Source: Serpula lacrymans var. lacrymans S7.9 (lineage: Eukaryota > Basidiomycota > Agaricomycetes > Boletales > Serpulaceae). From it: DNA of 64,000 nucleotides. Shown here one piece after another: positions 28,465 to 41,100 of the stretch. Location: NCBI RefSeq assembly GCF_000218685.1, contig NW_006763306.1, positions 430,835-494,834 on the forward strand, given 5' to 3'. The notes under the pieces are model-generated. The model did no database searches and was not told the origin of the DNA. It saw only the letters and a list, made by a program, of their open reading frames with translations. Position 1 is the first letter of the stretch, and every line of letters starts with the position of its first letter. The position numbers and the translations under genes were made by a program.

Positions 28465-30030
28465 TTGCCACCTCGTAGTGGAACGGACGACGATAGCTCG
28501 TATGCAACCATTATACCAGCGATAGTGACTTTGGAAAACAAAGAAAGAGATCTCCTTCGTCAGTTAGTACAAGTTCAGGATTCTTTGAAAGCGACACGTT
28601 ATCTGCTGCGGGAGTTGAAAAGTAGTGAGGTTGCGAGAATATCGTACGTTTCTCGCATCCCCGTGGAACTGTTGGCCTCCATCTTCAAGTATGGGGTCAC
28701 GTTTTCGTTGAAAGGCAGGAGGTTCGAGCTTTTGGTCTCTCATGTATGCCATAGATGGAGGCACCTCGTCATCAACACGCCATCCCTTTGGACTGTGCTG
28801 CGCATATACCCACACTGTTCATCTAATTTGGTGACATTGTACTGCAAACGATCCCAAAATCTCCCTTTGGACATACTTTATGAAGCTACGGATTTTAAAG
28901 ACCCTGGTGAAGAAAGCAAGGCCCTCAGCTCACAAGTCGCAGACTGCAATCGAACGACACCCCTGATTATTGCTTGCATTCATCGTTGGAAGAAATTGCA
29001 TATTTCTACGTTCGAATACCTCGGGTATCACGTCTTTTCCAGCTTCGCTGACTTGTATGCGCCACTCTCGGAAGACTTGTCTCTATCCTTGGTCGATGAT
29101 GAGTATGCCTTTAAACCGATAGATGGTCCCACTGGACCAAAGCTATTTCTGTTAGCGGGGGACATCCCTAGCCTAGCTTCGCTCAAGCTCCACTCTTTAA
29201 AGGGAAACCTCTCGGTCATTCCAACAGAAAGCCATATCTTAACTTCATTAACGCTGTCACACACCACTAACGAGGAACTTGTCATCATGAAGTACAAGGA
29301 CTTTCGTTCCTTACTTTCTGCTTTACCCGGACTTCTCAATTTAGAGATAACTGGCTGCCCCGTCTTTCGACCACCTAAAGCATCCCTTAGCTCCTATGGG
29401 CGACCACTCAGTGAGAACCCTAACTGTATCCTGATGCCAAGCTTGCGGTCACTCGTCTTCAGAGATGCCCCCCCAGGAATCATGGTAGATCCGTTGGTCG
29501 ACCTTATTATAGCCCCAAATCTAGAACACTTAGGTCTTCTATTCGAGGATGGCAAAAATACTTTGACTTGCTAGCATGCAACGCTGAATCCAGACCTTGC
29601 CTTCCCTTGCTAAAATCACTGACACTTACTGGTGGACATCAATCTTGGGAATTTGCACACAGCGTCGCACTCAGTTTCCCCACGATTGAACATCTCACTT
29701 TTGGCAATGGATGTTCGGCGTACATTTCTACGGACTTTAGAGAAGAATGTTCCCGCACAAATCGGTTTCGACCCAACTTTTGGTATTGAATGCTCCCTTT
29801 GGCCTGAACTTCGCAAGATTGAGTTTCACGAGCCTTGCCTTGACTGGCTTGTCCTCTCCGAGTTCTTGAGAAAACGAAAGGCCAATAATCAACCTCTGGA
29901 GACCCTGCGTTTGTGCCATACTTGGGAGGAAGACATGTTAGACGTTTTTCCGATGTTGGTGGCATCGCTGGAGAGGTACGTTAAAGTCGAATTAATTGTC
30001 ATAAGGGACGAGGAGGATCTGGTAAAATAA
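28465..30030 (+). pseudogene. F-box/leucine-rich protein, frameshifted
   Basis: A short coiled coil (residues ~25-50) and the F-box-like block RIPVELLASIFKYGV...VCHRWRHLVINTPSLWTVLRI are followed by irregular leucine-rich segments (SLASLKLHSL; LLNLEITGCP; NLEHLGLLFE). This is the architecture of the large mushroom F-box families acting in SCF ubiquitin ligases. The frame shifts at ~29560 in an A5 run (GGCAAAAATAC; coding resumes as KYFDLLACNAE) and again near 29740 (resumes TLEKNVPAQIG), ending at 30030. There is no in-frame ATG at the start (28465 is TTG), so an upstream exon may be missing. Two single-base errors in the assembly are the alternative. Confidence 0.7.
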
Positions 30031-30521
30031 TCTTCAACGTGGAGACTGTGAGTATTACTTATCAATTATCTCTACAGATTTGAAGGAGCCCCCAACGAAC
30101 TTGCCCTTTGTAAAGTCATCTTGCCCTTGTTGCTATCATCATAGATCCCAGTATTTTCTTGCACGTTTCACTTTGTACGAATAGCGGCTGAATGAAGATA
30201 CCTCTTTACCGATACTTTCCAACATACCGGATGCCCCTAGCCCACACGTCCCGGGAAACTTTGATTCCAAAACCAAGGAACTGTACAACCCGTCTACTGA
30301 ACACCCTTATTGCACTGGTGAAACGTATGGGACTCAGTACCAGTCACATTAGGATTTAAAAAGCACAAGTGGTTTTGTATCAAACGAGATGAAGATGGCT
30401 AAGCGGTGCCGCGGACATTTATTGCCACATGACGCAGCCGCGTCTGACTCCGATAAAACATTTTCCCACAGTAAGGCTTTCTACAATCATTTGAGTTTCT
30501 GCAATTTCTCCACCAACGACG
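30031..30521. other. Intergenic
   Basis: Nothing supported; an 80-codon frame at 30389-30631 overlaps the SPP2 start and looks like a shadow. Confidence 0.4.
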
Positions 30522-31925
30522 ATGTCCTCGCAGCTTTCAGCGACGAGCAAGGTCTCGTTTACGATTCGCCGTCCGACGCCTGTCTCTCGGGCCACATCCT
30601 CTGGCGCCGACTCAGACTCTGGCTCGTTTAAAGTCCCTTCTCTTCCTCGTCATCTCACCACAGATTCTGGTACCGGCAGTCCCCTCGCCCGCGATGGCGG
30701 CGCATCTCCAAAGCGCACCTACAGCGAGCACAGGTACGAAGACGACTCTAGCGATGAGGAGGATGATAGGATTCAAGACGAGCTCGTGACCGGATTCGAC
30801 GAGTTTGGTGTACAGCGGTGTGTTCCATTCTCTTCTGCTCCTTTTTCTTCAGGTCCTCAGCTTACAAAAGCCTCCTGTCGCTGTAATTCCATTCCTATTT
30901 TGAATTATAGCCTATATGAAAGGAAGAAGAAACAAGAAGGTCCGCTTGTTATCGCACCTTTGCAGAACAAGGATTGGCGCGAGTTGGCACGAAAAAGAAA
31001 GAGTGCGAAGCAATATGTCCCTGCGTCTGCTGCTGCACAAACCGGAAAGGATGGCAGTGTAGGTGGGCTCGGTACGAGAGATACGATTAACTCGGGACCA
31101 GTGAAAGCCGGGCTGCAGGTGAAGAGGGTCAAATTGGAGACAGAAGTTGGCAGTAATGGCAGCGCAATAAAAATGGAAGAGGTAGAGACCGTGGTTCACG
31201 AACAGGAAAGTGTAAAAATGGAGGTGGAGGAAACAGAAGACCAAAGGGCCCTTCGCGCTCTCCTTTCGCAAACAGACGGTCAACCCATAGATGAAAATAC
31301 TGTCGACATCATAGAGACACCCCTCTCTGAAACAGACGCATATAAGCAAGACGTGTCTGAACTTCCAGAGAGTGCATCGCTAGACGCCTATACGCGGATA
31401 CCTGTATCACAATTCGGGGCCGCGATGCTTAGAGGGATGGGTTGGAAAGAGGGGACGCCCGCTTCGAGGACTATGGCGAATGGGAAGAAGGCAATGGTAG
31501 AGCCATGGCTGCCTACTGCAAGGCCTGCTCTACTTGGTCTCGGAGCGAAGGAAAGAGAAGTGTTGGATGATGGATCGGCTTCGAAAGGAGGGAAGGGGAA
31601 GAAAAGGCCCGAAAAGCGATATGTACCCGTGATAAAGCGAGAGAAGGATGGAGAAAGTAGAGCACTGTCGCCATCGCCGCGTGCCGGGTCGAAGTCGGGT
31701 TCGGCAACAGGCTCTGGCAAAGTGTCTCGACGGAGCTCGAGATCACCTTCAAGAAGGAGAGAGACGGATCGACACCGTGATAGAGACAGAGATCGTCGCG
31801 AAGATTACCGCGAAGACGACCGCGACAGGAGAAGGGAGCGTGATTATTCTACAGATGGTAAAAGGGACTCTAGTCGGCGAAGGAGTGACAAGTCTGACGA
31901 AAGGCGGGATAGAGAGCGGCGGTAA
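30522..31925 (+). CDS. SPP2: Pre-mRNA splicing factor SPP2/MOS2-like (G-patch)
   Basis: Begins MSSQLSATSKVSF. Block order fits fungal Spp2: SGFDEFGVQR-type segment, PLVIAPLQNKDWRELARKRK, then a G-patch-like core VSQFGAAMLRGMGWKEGTP and MVEPWLPTARPALLGLGAKE. The C-terminus is an Arg-Ser/Arg-Asp tail (SRRSSRSPSRRR, RHRDRDRDRRED), typical of spliceosomal proteins. Spp2 recruits and activates the DEAH helicase Prp2 before the first splicing step. A 93-bp GT-AG intron (30818-30910) joins GVQR to LYERKKK; it is a multiple of three and has no stop, so the unspliced frame is also open. Confidence 0.88.
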   Translation: MSSQLSATSKVSFTIRRPTPVSRATSSGADSDSGSFKVPSLPRHLTTDSGTGSPLARDGGASPKRTYSEHRYEDDSSDEEDDRIQDELVTGFDEFGVQRCVPFSSAPFSSGPQLTKASCRCNSIPILNYSLYERKKKQEGPLVIAPLQNKDWRELARKRKSAKQYVPASAAAQTGKDGSVGGLGTRDTINSGPVKAGLQVKRVKLETEVGSNGSAIKMEEVETVVHEQESVKMEVEETEDQRALRALLSQTDGQPIDENTVDIIETPLSETDAYKQDVSELPESASLDAYTRIPVSQFGAAMLRGMGWKEGTPASRTMANGKKAMVEPWLPTARPALLGLGAKEREVLDDGSASKGGKGKKRPEKRYVPVIKREKDGESRALSPSPRAGSKSGSATGSGKVSRRSSRSPSRRRETDRHRDRDRDRREDYREDDRDRRRERDYSTDGKRDSSRRRSDKSDERRDRERR

Positions 31926-33055
31926 TATTAATGTGGTACGCAGTTTCTTGGTGTCAAAGTGTACATGGTGTCGGTCTGATGTACTGGATCATCCATTTGA
32001 TTTGATACGGGTCAGACACTTGGTGTACTGTATCTTAATAGTGATGTAACAAGAATATCAATCACTATTAGTAGCGCATGTATGCGTAAGGGAATAAGTC
32101 TAGATCATTTTATTGTGCCTCTGGTATATCAATCTGGTGAGTGTTGTCGACTTTCACACATGCCTGGTCCGGTCACAGGATGCCTGAACTTTCAGCTGTT
32201 GTAAAGGAGACACTCCTTATTGACGGATACCACGATGTTTGGCTTACCATCTGACTTTCCCCCCTTTTTCTTGAGGGCGGGGGATGTAGCAATTGCATTA
32301 TCATCATTGCAGTCCTCGAGAAAATGTCATTGCAGCCTTTGGCATATATCCGATATTATTGACCTCGCTAGAAGTTCGCTGTTGGTCACACCAAGTCAGA
32401 TCTTACTATGTTCAAGTCGTGATAACTTTTCATAGCGATGATATTCCTGTCTCGATAAAATTTCGTCATCAACCGTCAAATTATTCGACTACAAAGAAGA
32501 GGAGATACGTTCACCATCCGCCTACTCAGCTCCTTCCCCAAGGGAATGGTTAGATTCGGCGAGTTCATACATGGGAGGAACGTAAAGATATATCAGATAA
32601 CAGTTTATATATAGGTCACCTTTCTCCCATTGGAGTTAAGATACACTTCGTGAAGCGCTTAGGCCCGATATGACACTCACAGAAGCTCTGGAAAACACCA
32701 GTTCCATTTCACCCCACTGGAGGCAGTCGGCCTCCATAACTTTATACCGTGTGTGAGAGCCAAGCGTGCCTATGCCGAGTGTCGGGCTAACTGCAGAGCT
32801 ATCACCTGTTCTTGTCTATATTCGCATTATCGCGGGCGCCCGTGATAGCTCAGTCAGCCTACCTTTGGAGTTTCTCCATCTTCTTGAAGGACATGACGCC
32901 AGTGTGTTCACAGTTATATAGCGCGCCAAATGCAAACCTTGCGGTTTTGACTTCCTCCTTTTCCGTCCCGTCTGGTCCGCTGAACATAACTGTCTACACC
33001 TCATTTTTGACAGAAAGGGATAGCTGAAGTATAATTACATCGTGACCCGTACACA
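31926..33055. other. Intergenic
   Basis: Short frames only (32220-32553, 32812-33027), no motifs. A possible 3' UTR of SPP2 and promoter of the amidohydrolase. Confidence 0.4.
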
Positions 33056-35395
33056 ATGGCTTCTATCGATATCCAGCGCCCCCCTGCATATCCGACTTTC
33101 AAGTAAGCAGGCTTCACTGTTATTTTCATGCGCTGGATTCTGATGCCACCGTATTTCCATAGCTTTGATCCGTCAGTTGCGCCTCCGACAAGTAAATGGG
33201 TCCCTCCCCGTTGGTGTGTAGAATTCTTCCAGTGCGAGTAGTTAAGAAATGACACCACTCCCTCTGCTTCTAGGATGGTGGAGCATGACAGTGCTCCCCA
33301 GACTCCCAAATATGCTAATGTCAATGGTTTGGGTGAGCCATGGGACCCCCGTCGACCGGTGTTCAAGGGTGTCGATCTGGTACTTATCTCCTGACATTCA
33401 GTGCTCGACTTTTACTTACTCAGATTTTTTTGGCGTAACAGACCAAGCCTGACCCACGTATCAGAGTACCTAGCGTTGAGATGAAGGCTGCCAACGGTAG
33501 CGACGACAGCGTGGTTGCCTTCGTTGATGTCAATATCATCGACTCGACAGGGAAGGAGCCATATCATGGAGATGTCCTCGTCAAGGGCAAGCGCATCATC
33601 AGCGTCGGCGATAAGCTCTCTCCTGAGACCTTGAAAGGAGCAAGAGTCTTCCAAGGTAAAGGTCGTACACTCATGAGTGGTCTCTGTAAGCAAATCTCAA
33701 TAGTTCATATTTACTAGACTATTGAACATGCCTTTCGTTCTTCAGGCGACGCTCATTCTCATATGAGCTTCAATAACTCGGAGACTATGGACGGTCTGAC
33801 AAACTTGGATATCGAGGAACATACACTGTTTACCGCTCGCAGTGCACATATTTTCCTTGACTGTGGTTACACTATGTGTCGTAGGTGCTCATCTTTTCAC
33901 ATTTCTGTCAGCCGTTTATTGTGTTTTGTAGTGGGCGCTGCATCGGTAAAACAACGACTTGATATGGTCGTCCGAGATGCCATTAATCAAGGACAGATCC
34001 CTGGTCCGAGATACCTCGCTAATGGCCAAGAGGTAAGTATTTCATTGTGTCTGTTAATATTTCTATGCTCACGTTCCTTTCAGATGGCTCCTCCTGATGG
34101 TGCTTTGATCCCTGGTATCACAAAGTTCGTGAATGATGCCGACGATATCGTAAAAGCCGTGAAGGTGATGGCAGGGGAAGGTGTGGATGCGGTGAGTTTC
34201 TCAGAATGAGTCTTCCTATAAGATTTTGAATGTATACTATAGGTTAAATTTTCGATGAGTGGAGACGAAATTCTCGATGACCTCAGGGCTGAGGATACTA
34301 CTTTCCCGGACGACATGGTCGCAGCTGGTTCTGAGGTCCGTCTCGCATCAAACGTTGTATGTTTTGTCACTAACTTCGGGACCTTTGGCAGGCTGCCCAT
34401 GCATGTGGAATACGTGTTTGCTCACATGCTCGCTCCGATGAATCTGTCGTCCAGTGCTTGCAATATGGCGTAGATATCATTTATCATGCGTGTACGTCCG
34501 TTGTATGACACCTATTAGATGCTCATCGAGTTAAATCACCTGTAGCCTTCGTTTCGGACTCTACCATGCTCGCTCTCGAAGCTCAGAAAGATCGTGTCTA
34601 TGTAGCTCCAACTCTGAACTTCCCTTATGCAACAGTGCATGAGGCTCAGGCCAAAGGATGTACGCACACCATGTTTATGCAGACTATTTGTGTAGGTGCT
34701 AACTGTAGTGGCCGCAACTTTTTTCAGTCCCCGTCACAAACTCTCAGCAGACTGCGTACACCAGAGAGCTTGATATCGCGATTGCTACTATGAGGGAGAT
34801 GAAGAAAAGAGGTATCAAGGTGAGATTGTAAGATGCATCTTATTTCAGTATCCCTCTGACATTTTATGACGTCTTTCAGATCATGCCTGGAGGCGACTAT
34901 GGGTAAGGTCCAACACCTTCGTCTAAAGGAACTTCAGTCCTGACTGAATAATGTTTTTATTCTTACTTCAGTTTCGCCTGGACTCCTCACGGGTAAATAT
35001 TATATTTGCTTCACCATTGACCATTCTGACGCGAGTCAACAGCACATATCGCGATCTCGAACATTTCGTCAAGCTGCTCGGTTACACTCCGATGGAAGCC
35101 ATTCTGTCTGCAACAGCCCTCGGTGGAGAAATCATGCTCCACCCGAACGAGCTAGGTAAAGTCCAGCCTGGGTATTACGCCGACCTCTTGCTAGTCAACG
35201 GAAACCCACTCGAGGATATTTCTTTGTTGTCCAAACGCGAGAATCTCGATGTTATCATGATCGTAAGTGTGCTCTTCGCTGAGTGACCCGCGAACTTATT
35301 GGAGGATGGATGTTTCCCAGAATGGCAAAGTTCATAAAGAGACGATCGGTGATCACCCTCTCCAGTATGAGCTCGAGAAGAGCCTCGCTAAGTAG
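33056..35395 (+). CDS. Metal-dependent amidohydrolase
   Basis: At least 11 exons; checked ones are 33056-33102, 33163-33191, 33274-33379, 33441-33685 and a start at 33746. The N-terminal beta-sandwich half reads VAFVDVNIIDSTG ... DVLVKGKRIISVG, then LMSGLCDAHSHMSF supplies the HxH metal ligands. Later blocks: GAASVKQRLDMVVRDAI, IPGPRYLANGQE, VKFSMSGDEI, AHACGIRVCSHARSDESV (third metal His), YVAPTLNFPY, IMPGGDYGFAWTPHGTYRD and GKVQPGYYADLLLVNGNPL, which closes the composite domain. This is the imidazolonepropionase/prolidase-like subfamily common in fungi; the substrate is unknown. A ~35-residue N-terminal extension (MASIDIQRPPAYPTF) is unusual for the fold. Ends LEKSLAK*. Confidence 0.85.
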
Positions 35396-35807
35396 GAGGG
35401 GGAAATGGAGCAAAACTGAGTGACAAGGCATACAAGACCTGAATTTCGTATTCTGAATCACGAATTGAAGTCGAGTCCTTTGACTTATGCGTATGTCGCA
35501 AAAATGAAGTGGACTGTAACTTACCTCGTATGTATTTCCGTGCTTGAACTTTACTACATGTAAAGCATTATGCAGGCCCTACTATTTATGCTCCTAGTAC
35601 TTCAGTGTATCATTACTTGCCTTCCAATGACTTGCGTAAAATCGTGTACAATGAAAGACGACGTCAGAAATGAATCCCTTCTAGACAACAGATAGCAATG
35701 CGAGGTACATTTGTCCACTTGAGACCACTAGCATCTACACACACACATTAATTATTCGTCATTGTTTCTACCAAAAGTCGTTTAGTGTCCTACAGAATTG
35801 ATGAGTA
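35396..35807. other. Short gap between converging genes
   Basis: Probable 3' ends of the amidohydrolase and protease transcripts. Nothing else is visible. Confidence 0.4.
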
Positions 35808-37429
35808 TCATAATAGACTCAGATGAGGTGAAAATGTATTACCGTTAGCTGCGAATCCCAAGCGCTGCTGGCCGACATCCCAAACACTGTAGTAGTGCTT
35901 CAACAAGCTACCACCAATGATGTTAGTACCGCTCAACGAATTGATGAGGGTCTGGCAGGTCGAGTTGTCACTGTCGAAAGGACCGACGTTGAGCTCGCTG
36001 CTGGGGATAGTCAGGTTGAATGCATTGCCGGATTGGGAAGTGAAGGTGAAGTCGATGACGGCAGGCAAGGAGGAGATCTTGCTGCAGGGGATCCCGTATG
36101 CACCGGGCTCGGCAGAGAAGGGCTGGATGTCAGGCGAGATGAGAGCGTTTGCGTCCTAATGAAAAGAGCGTATAATATCGTCAGTATTTCCCTTCTCTGA
36201 CGAACCATTGTAATTTGCTCACATCGGCGAGGCTGGGGTCGAGCACAATGTTGCTGGTGCCGCTGTCGAAGATGAACACCTGGTTTGAGTTGAGGTTGGA
36301 TGAAGTTTGTCCATTGACGGCGATGGAGCTCGCAGAAGCCTCCCAGTTGCCACCAGACGACGCGAGGTCAGTGTACGTGAGGGAACCTGCGAGCGAAGGA
36401 AAATTATAAGCTATGAGATGATTCCATAAAAAAAAAAGGAAAACAAACCAGAGTATTTTGAGGTATCAATGCCACCAAGGGTCAGTTCAGCACCTCCAAC
36501 GCTCTGAGCAGTCAGGTACATCCCGAACAAAGCTGTATATGGCTATTTAACCTGTGATGAGAGCTTTCAGGGTGAAATAAGCTTACAAGGTAGGCCCTGG
36601 TTAACGAGGCCCTGGAAGAGACCCTGTGCCTCAGGAGATAAACCTATACGTAGGACAATTTTACTAAGGGTTCGCATGTCTATCTGAAAGAAAACGTACC
36701 CTGGATACCACTGAATGGGTCAAGGTTGAACTTGGGCGTTTGGTCCACGATGGTGTAGAGGTCTACGTTTTCCACCGTGTACCCACCAACAGATACAGTA
36801 TCTGTACCGGTTTCTACTGTAAGGACGTAATCGTTGTTTACGACGGGATCTACGCCTACGCCGGTTCCGAATGCAAGAGTGGTTTGCTGACCACCGTCGA
36901 CGTAGGTCGAACTCTTCGAAGGGTCATATTTTAGTTTCTGGTTGCTGCATGCGCTACCACATTGGACGCCTGAAGTAGGGTCAGTTGGAAATGCAGTGGT
37001 TTGAGATGATGACGTGACGTACTGGCAACCTCCAGCGTAAAACTTCCGGTATCGAAAACGACCTGAAGACCGAATTATAATCAAGTGGTGCAAGGCGAAG
37101 AAGGTACGTACTGTCAGCTCCTGGGGAGGAGTGCCGACTGCACACGAACTATGAGCACGTGCGATTCGATATGGCTATAATAACTACGTACCGGTGATGT
37201 TACCGTACCACCTGAACAATTATATGAGCTTTTCCATAGTAGATCACAAATATTTAAGGACGTACTGGAGATCCGTGTTGAGGAAGAAATCATCCAGAGG
37301 GACATTGGTCGGCTGGAGCGACCTGCGCTTTAGCGGTGCCGTTGGTTTACGAGCAGAAAGCTTGATAACATCTGCAGCACCAGCAGCTGTGAGAGATGCA
37401 AGTAGTCCGAGAGAGATAGCAGCCCGCAT
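35808..37429 (-). CDS. Secreted A1 aspartic protease (polyporopepsin-like)
   Basis: Starts MRAAISLGLLASLTAAGAA, a clear signal peptide, then a propeptide. Short exons join as DLQ|WYGNIT|VGTPPQELT|VVFDTGSFTLEVAS|...VQCGS. The first catalytic motif DTGS (about 37044-37055) and the second, FDSGTSN (about 36250-36270), are both intact. YDPSKSSTY, ELTLGGIDTSKYSG and NIIGGSLLKHYYSVWDVGQQRLGFA are typical pepsin-family blocks. Ends SPHLSLL* at 35808-35810. About eight introns of 50-60 bp. It probably degrades external protein at acid pH. Head-to-head with the HECT gene. Confidence 0.9.
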
Positions 37430-38137
37430 GGTGGTGAAGAGAGGGATGAAGCAGCAGCAATGGGTGAGATTCAAATCATTTATAGTAGCCAAGTGAAACC
37501 ACGGTAAATCAGAGCACCATGGAAGTGAGCTTCGGAGTCACGCGGCGCATCGAAGAATAGGAGATTGGACCATACGGACACGACAAACTAGCGCCGGAAG
37601 CAGTGCAACGGTGAGCAAACCGGATCACATGCTTGAAGCACTAGAATACACCTTGCGATATAGCACTCCAGTATGGTGATATGGCATCATCATGTCCTGC
37701 AGTGAGCAAAACAAACAGCGAGAAAGCTGGCCATGATATCTACGAAGTGGTTGTCCGGTTCAACAGGATAATACTACCAGTTAGTTTATCGCCATGCCGT
37801 CTTGATAACAAGAAACGAAGTACTGTGGTCGAATAGGATTATATTTGCCGCCTGTCAGCGAATCAGAGTAATAATACGCTAGGCAGCAACGCGTACGTAT
37901 GCCTGGCTCCACTGCCATAGTTCTGACAATGCTAGTGTAGTTGTATAAGTAAAAACGTGATGTTACCCTTGCCTTATGGTGGGCGCTCATTGGGTAATAT
38001 TGATAAGGCAGTATGCAAACCCTAACCCCAGACAATTCTGCATTCGTCAGCGCTCTGAAGAGCATCTGTATATCGTTTCCAGTCTTTTGCTGTAACCATT
38101 TAGATCTGTAATTCATTCCCCAAGTCCACATTCCAAT
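37430..38137. other. Divergent promoter between protease and HECT ligase genes
   Basis: A 116-codon minus-strand frame (37781-38131) has odd composition and no motif. The stretch most likely holds both promoters. Confidence 0.45.
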
Positions 38138-41100
38138 ATGATCCCATTTCTTGGTGGTGAAGAAAGACGGCGCGAAATCAATCTTGGTGGTTCCAGTTCT
38201 GTTTCCAGTTCAGCTGCTATCTTGGATAGAGCTAGAGCTCGCCGAATCGAACGAGAAGAACTGCGCAAGCGGCTAGAAAGTGCAGTTAAGATACAGGCAG
38301 TGTGGCGGGGAATACTGGAGAGCAGGAGAATACGTAGAAATCTCTACGAAATATTTACTCAGAACATCACGGATATCACAGGTCTTCGATGCCTGGCACT
38401 CATTGGACGAGACGAGGCTGTTCTCGGTCAATGGTCAAAGGCAGTCACGAGTAATGGAAATGGTAAGGTCTTCGCGTATACAAATGTCCAATCCTAACTT
38501 TATTGTAGGAAGCTTGCTGCGACTTGCTCAAGGTCCTGATCGAGAAAGTTGGCTTGTCCTGATACGCCAGGCATGTCTACTCCTTCTGCAATCCATTGCG
38601 GGCACTCCACAGTGAGTCTTGCGATCACCTTTCTTTTAATCTCTGGTGCTTATCCGTCCCAGATCAGATCACGCTGTATCTCATCTTCAGATCCTGTGCA
38701 CACTCATGGACGAATCTATCCTTACGCAAGCGCTTGGCCCTGATGGACAGTATGCTACCGCGACTATCACTGATTATCTCGCGAAACGCGACTTGTACCA
38801 CTACCTTTCTACGGCTATTCAAGCAATCGTAAGTCTTCACAGATCTATGTCTGTACCTTCCACTAATACTTCACACAGAGCATCGAGTCGAAGAATGCTG
38901 TTGTTTTACCGTACATCATCAAACTTATTTCCTTATCAATTTCAACTGTATCCGAACCAACCATTGGGCTACCACAATATCTTCCAGCTTTTTTCCTGCA
39001 CATACTCGCCATCCCTCTACTTCCCTATCGTATTCCTCTGAAGTCATTAACAGAACTCTCTGCAAGGATTCCTTTAACCTCCCTCCATATTCTGTCGCCG
39101 CATATCTCAACAATAGTCGCGTCTGCTTCTCTCGTGTCGAGAATCCACCTCATTGCCAACCTTCTCGCTTTCACGCCACCGCGATATTCTATTCTCCCTG
39201 CTCCATCACTTAGCACGTATTTGCAATTACTCACTACGTTGATGAACTCCCTTCCCATATTTGCCCTCGACGCTTCAGAGACACCTGGTCCAGGAGCAGG
39301 GCCATCGGATTGGGTGGACGACTATGATTCTGATTCTGACGCTGCTCCGCAAGTTTCCGTTGTCACTTCTTTCACTGCCCAAGCTGTTTTACCCAGACTT
39401 GACCTTCGCACTCGGAAGCGCTTGCAGACGCTCCCATCGTCTTCCCACCTGAACGCTCTACTCAAAGCCAGCCAGCGTTACCGTGGCGTTCTGTCTGATT
39501 TAATGTCCTTCTTGTTGGGCGTATGCATAATATGGCCTGCTCAAAGAAGCAAGGTATTAGGCAGTGTCTTGGTATATGGAGGTGGCGGTATTGTGCGTGA
39601 AATTTACCGTGAACATGTCAGAAATTCGCCTCTTGGACAGAATGATAACCCGGCTACTTTGATGGGTGAGCTTTGCCGCTTTTTCTAGTTATATGAAGCT
39701 TCTCAACGTGTTGGTGTAGAGCCTGCACACGCTCTCTGGTGGCATCCTTTGATTTTCTTGGTTGACTTGTACACCCAATCACTGTTGACCATGAGCGACG
39801 ACGAGTTTTTCTCGAATTCGAGAACATCTCTTTCACTCGACGAGCTTATATTGTTCTCTCGCAAATTATTGAACATTGCGTTTACTCTTTATTGGAAAGA
39901 AGATCAAACGAAAGTACAAGAAGATGGCGTGTCAGGCTTGAACTTGAAATGGGGAAGCGTGCGAGAAAGGATTACCAGATGTTTACAGGCCATCCATGCT
40001 CGAGAGTAAGTGTTCCAGTGTAGTTGGATCAAACCCAGTCTTACTGGCTTGGTCTCTAGTTCGAGGAAGCCTTTCACTCCACCAGAACATTGGCACGTCG
40101 GTTTCCAGATTGATATGAAGTCGTTCATCCAGGCTGCCGTGTCAGTATTTACTTTCTCGCTGACATATTTTTCTCCAACTTATCGCGTAAACAGGCTAGA
40201 AGAGCAGAAGCTGTCCGAGCCGCCGGGTGCACGCCCTTTCTCGTCACGCCAAATAGCATATATGTCGCCTCGTCTGGGTGTGCTGAACAATATCCCTTTC
40301 GCTATTCCTTTCGAAATTCGGGTTTCCATTTTCCGAAATTTCGTCGCAAGCAACATGGTCCAGGAAGGCGTAGATCATTTCAGTAGGTATAATCGGACAG
40401 TCATCACGGTCAGGAGAGGCCATATTGCCGAAGATGGCTTCGACCGTCTGTCTGAAGCCAATCTCAAAGCTCCTATAAGGATAGAATTCATCGATCAGTT
40501 CGGAGAACCAGAGTAATTTTCATTCTACTTTCTTGATATGCTTAAGACTAAGAGGGACTTTGCAGAGCTGGCATAGACGGTGGCGGTGTGTTCAAAGAGT
40601 TTTTCACTTCTTTGTGCAAGGAAGTGTTTGACACGAACCGGGGCCTTTGGCTCGCGACCAAGAAGAACGAGCTGTATCCAAATCCTCATTCGTACGCCAC
40701 AGAACGCGAGTATATATAGTCCATCATAACCCTTCATGTTATACTAACTTCAATATAGCCCACAGCTTGAATTGGTACCGGTTCATTGGCCGAATCCTAG
40801 GGAAAGCACTTTACGAGGGCATTCTTGTCGAAGTTGCTTTTGCCGGATTCTTCCTCGCCAAGGTAACGATTAATTTTGTTGTGCGTTTGAGTGATCAAAA
40901 ATATCAATCGTATTTGTCTTTAGTGGCTGGGGAAACAAAGTTTTCTAGATGATCTGGCTTCTCTGGACCCTGACTTGTATCAAGGTCTTATATTCTTGAA
41001 GAACTACACGGGTAACCCGGAAGATTTGTCATTGAACTTCACCGCTGCAGTCGAAGGTTTGTTCTACTCGGCATTAAATTATTTGTGCTTCCTGACGACT

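Noticed and set aside
31648..32049. 133-codon frame overlapping the SPP2 tail
   Set aside because: Shadow of the Arg-rich repeat region in another frame.
37781..38131. 116-codon minus-strand frame before the HECT gene
   Set aside because: No family signal, biased composition, lies in a divergent promoter; probably a chance frame.
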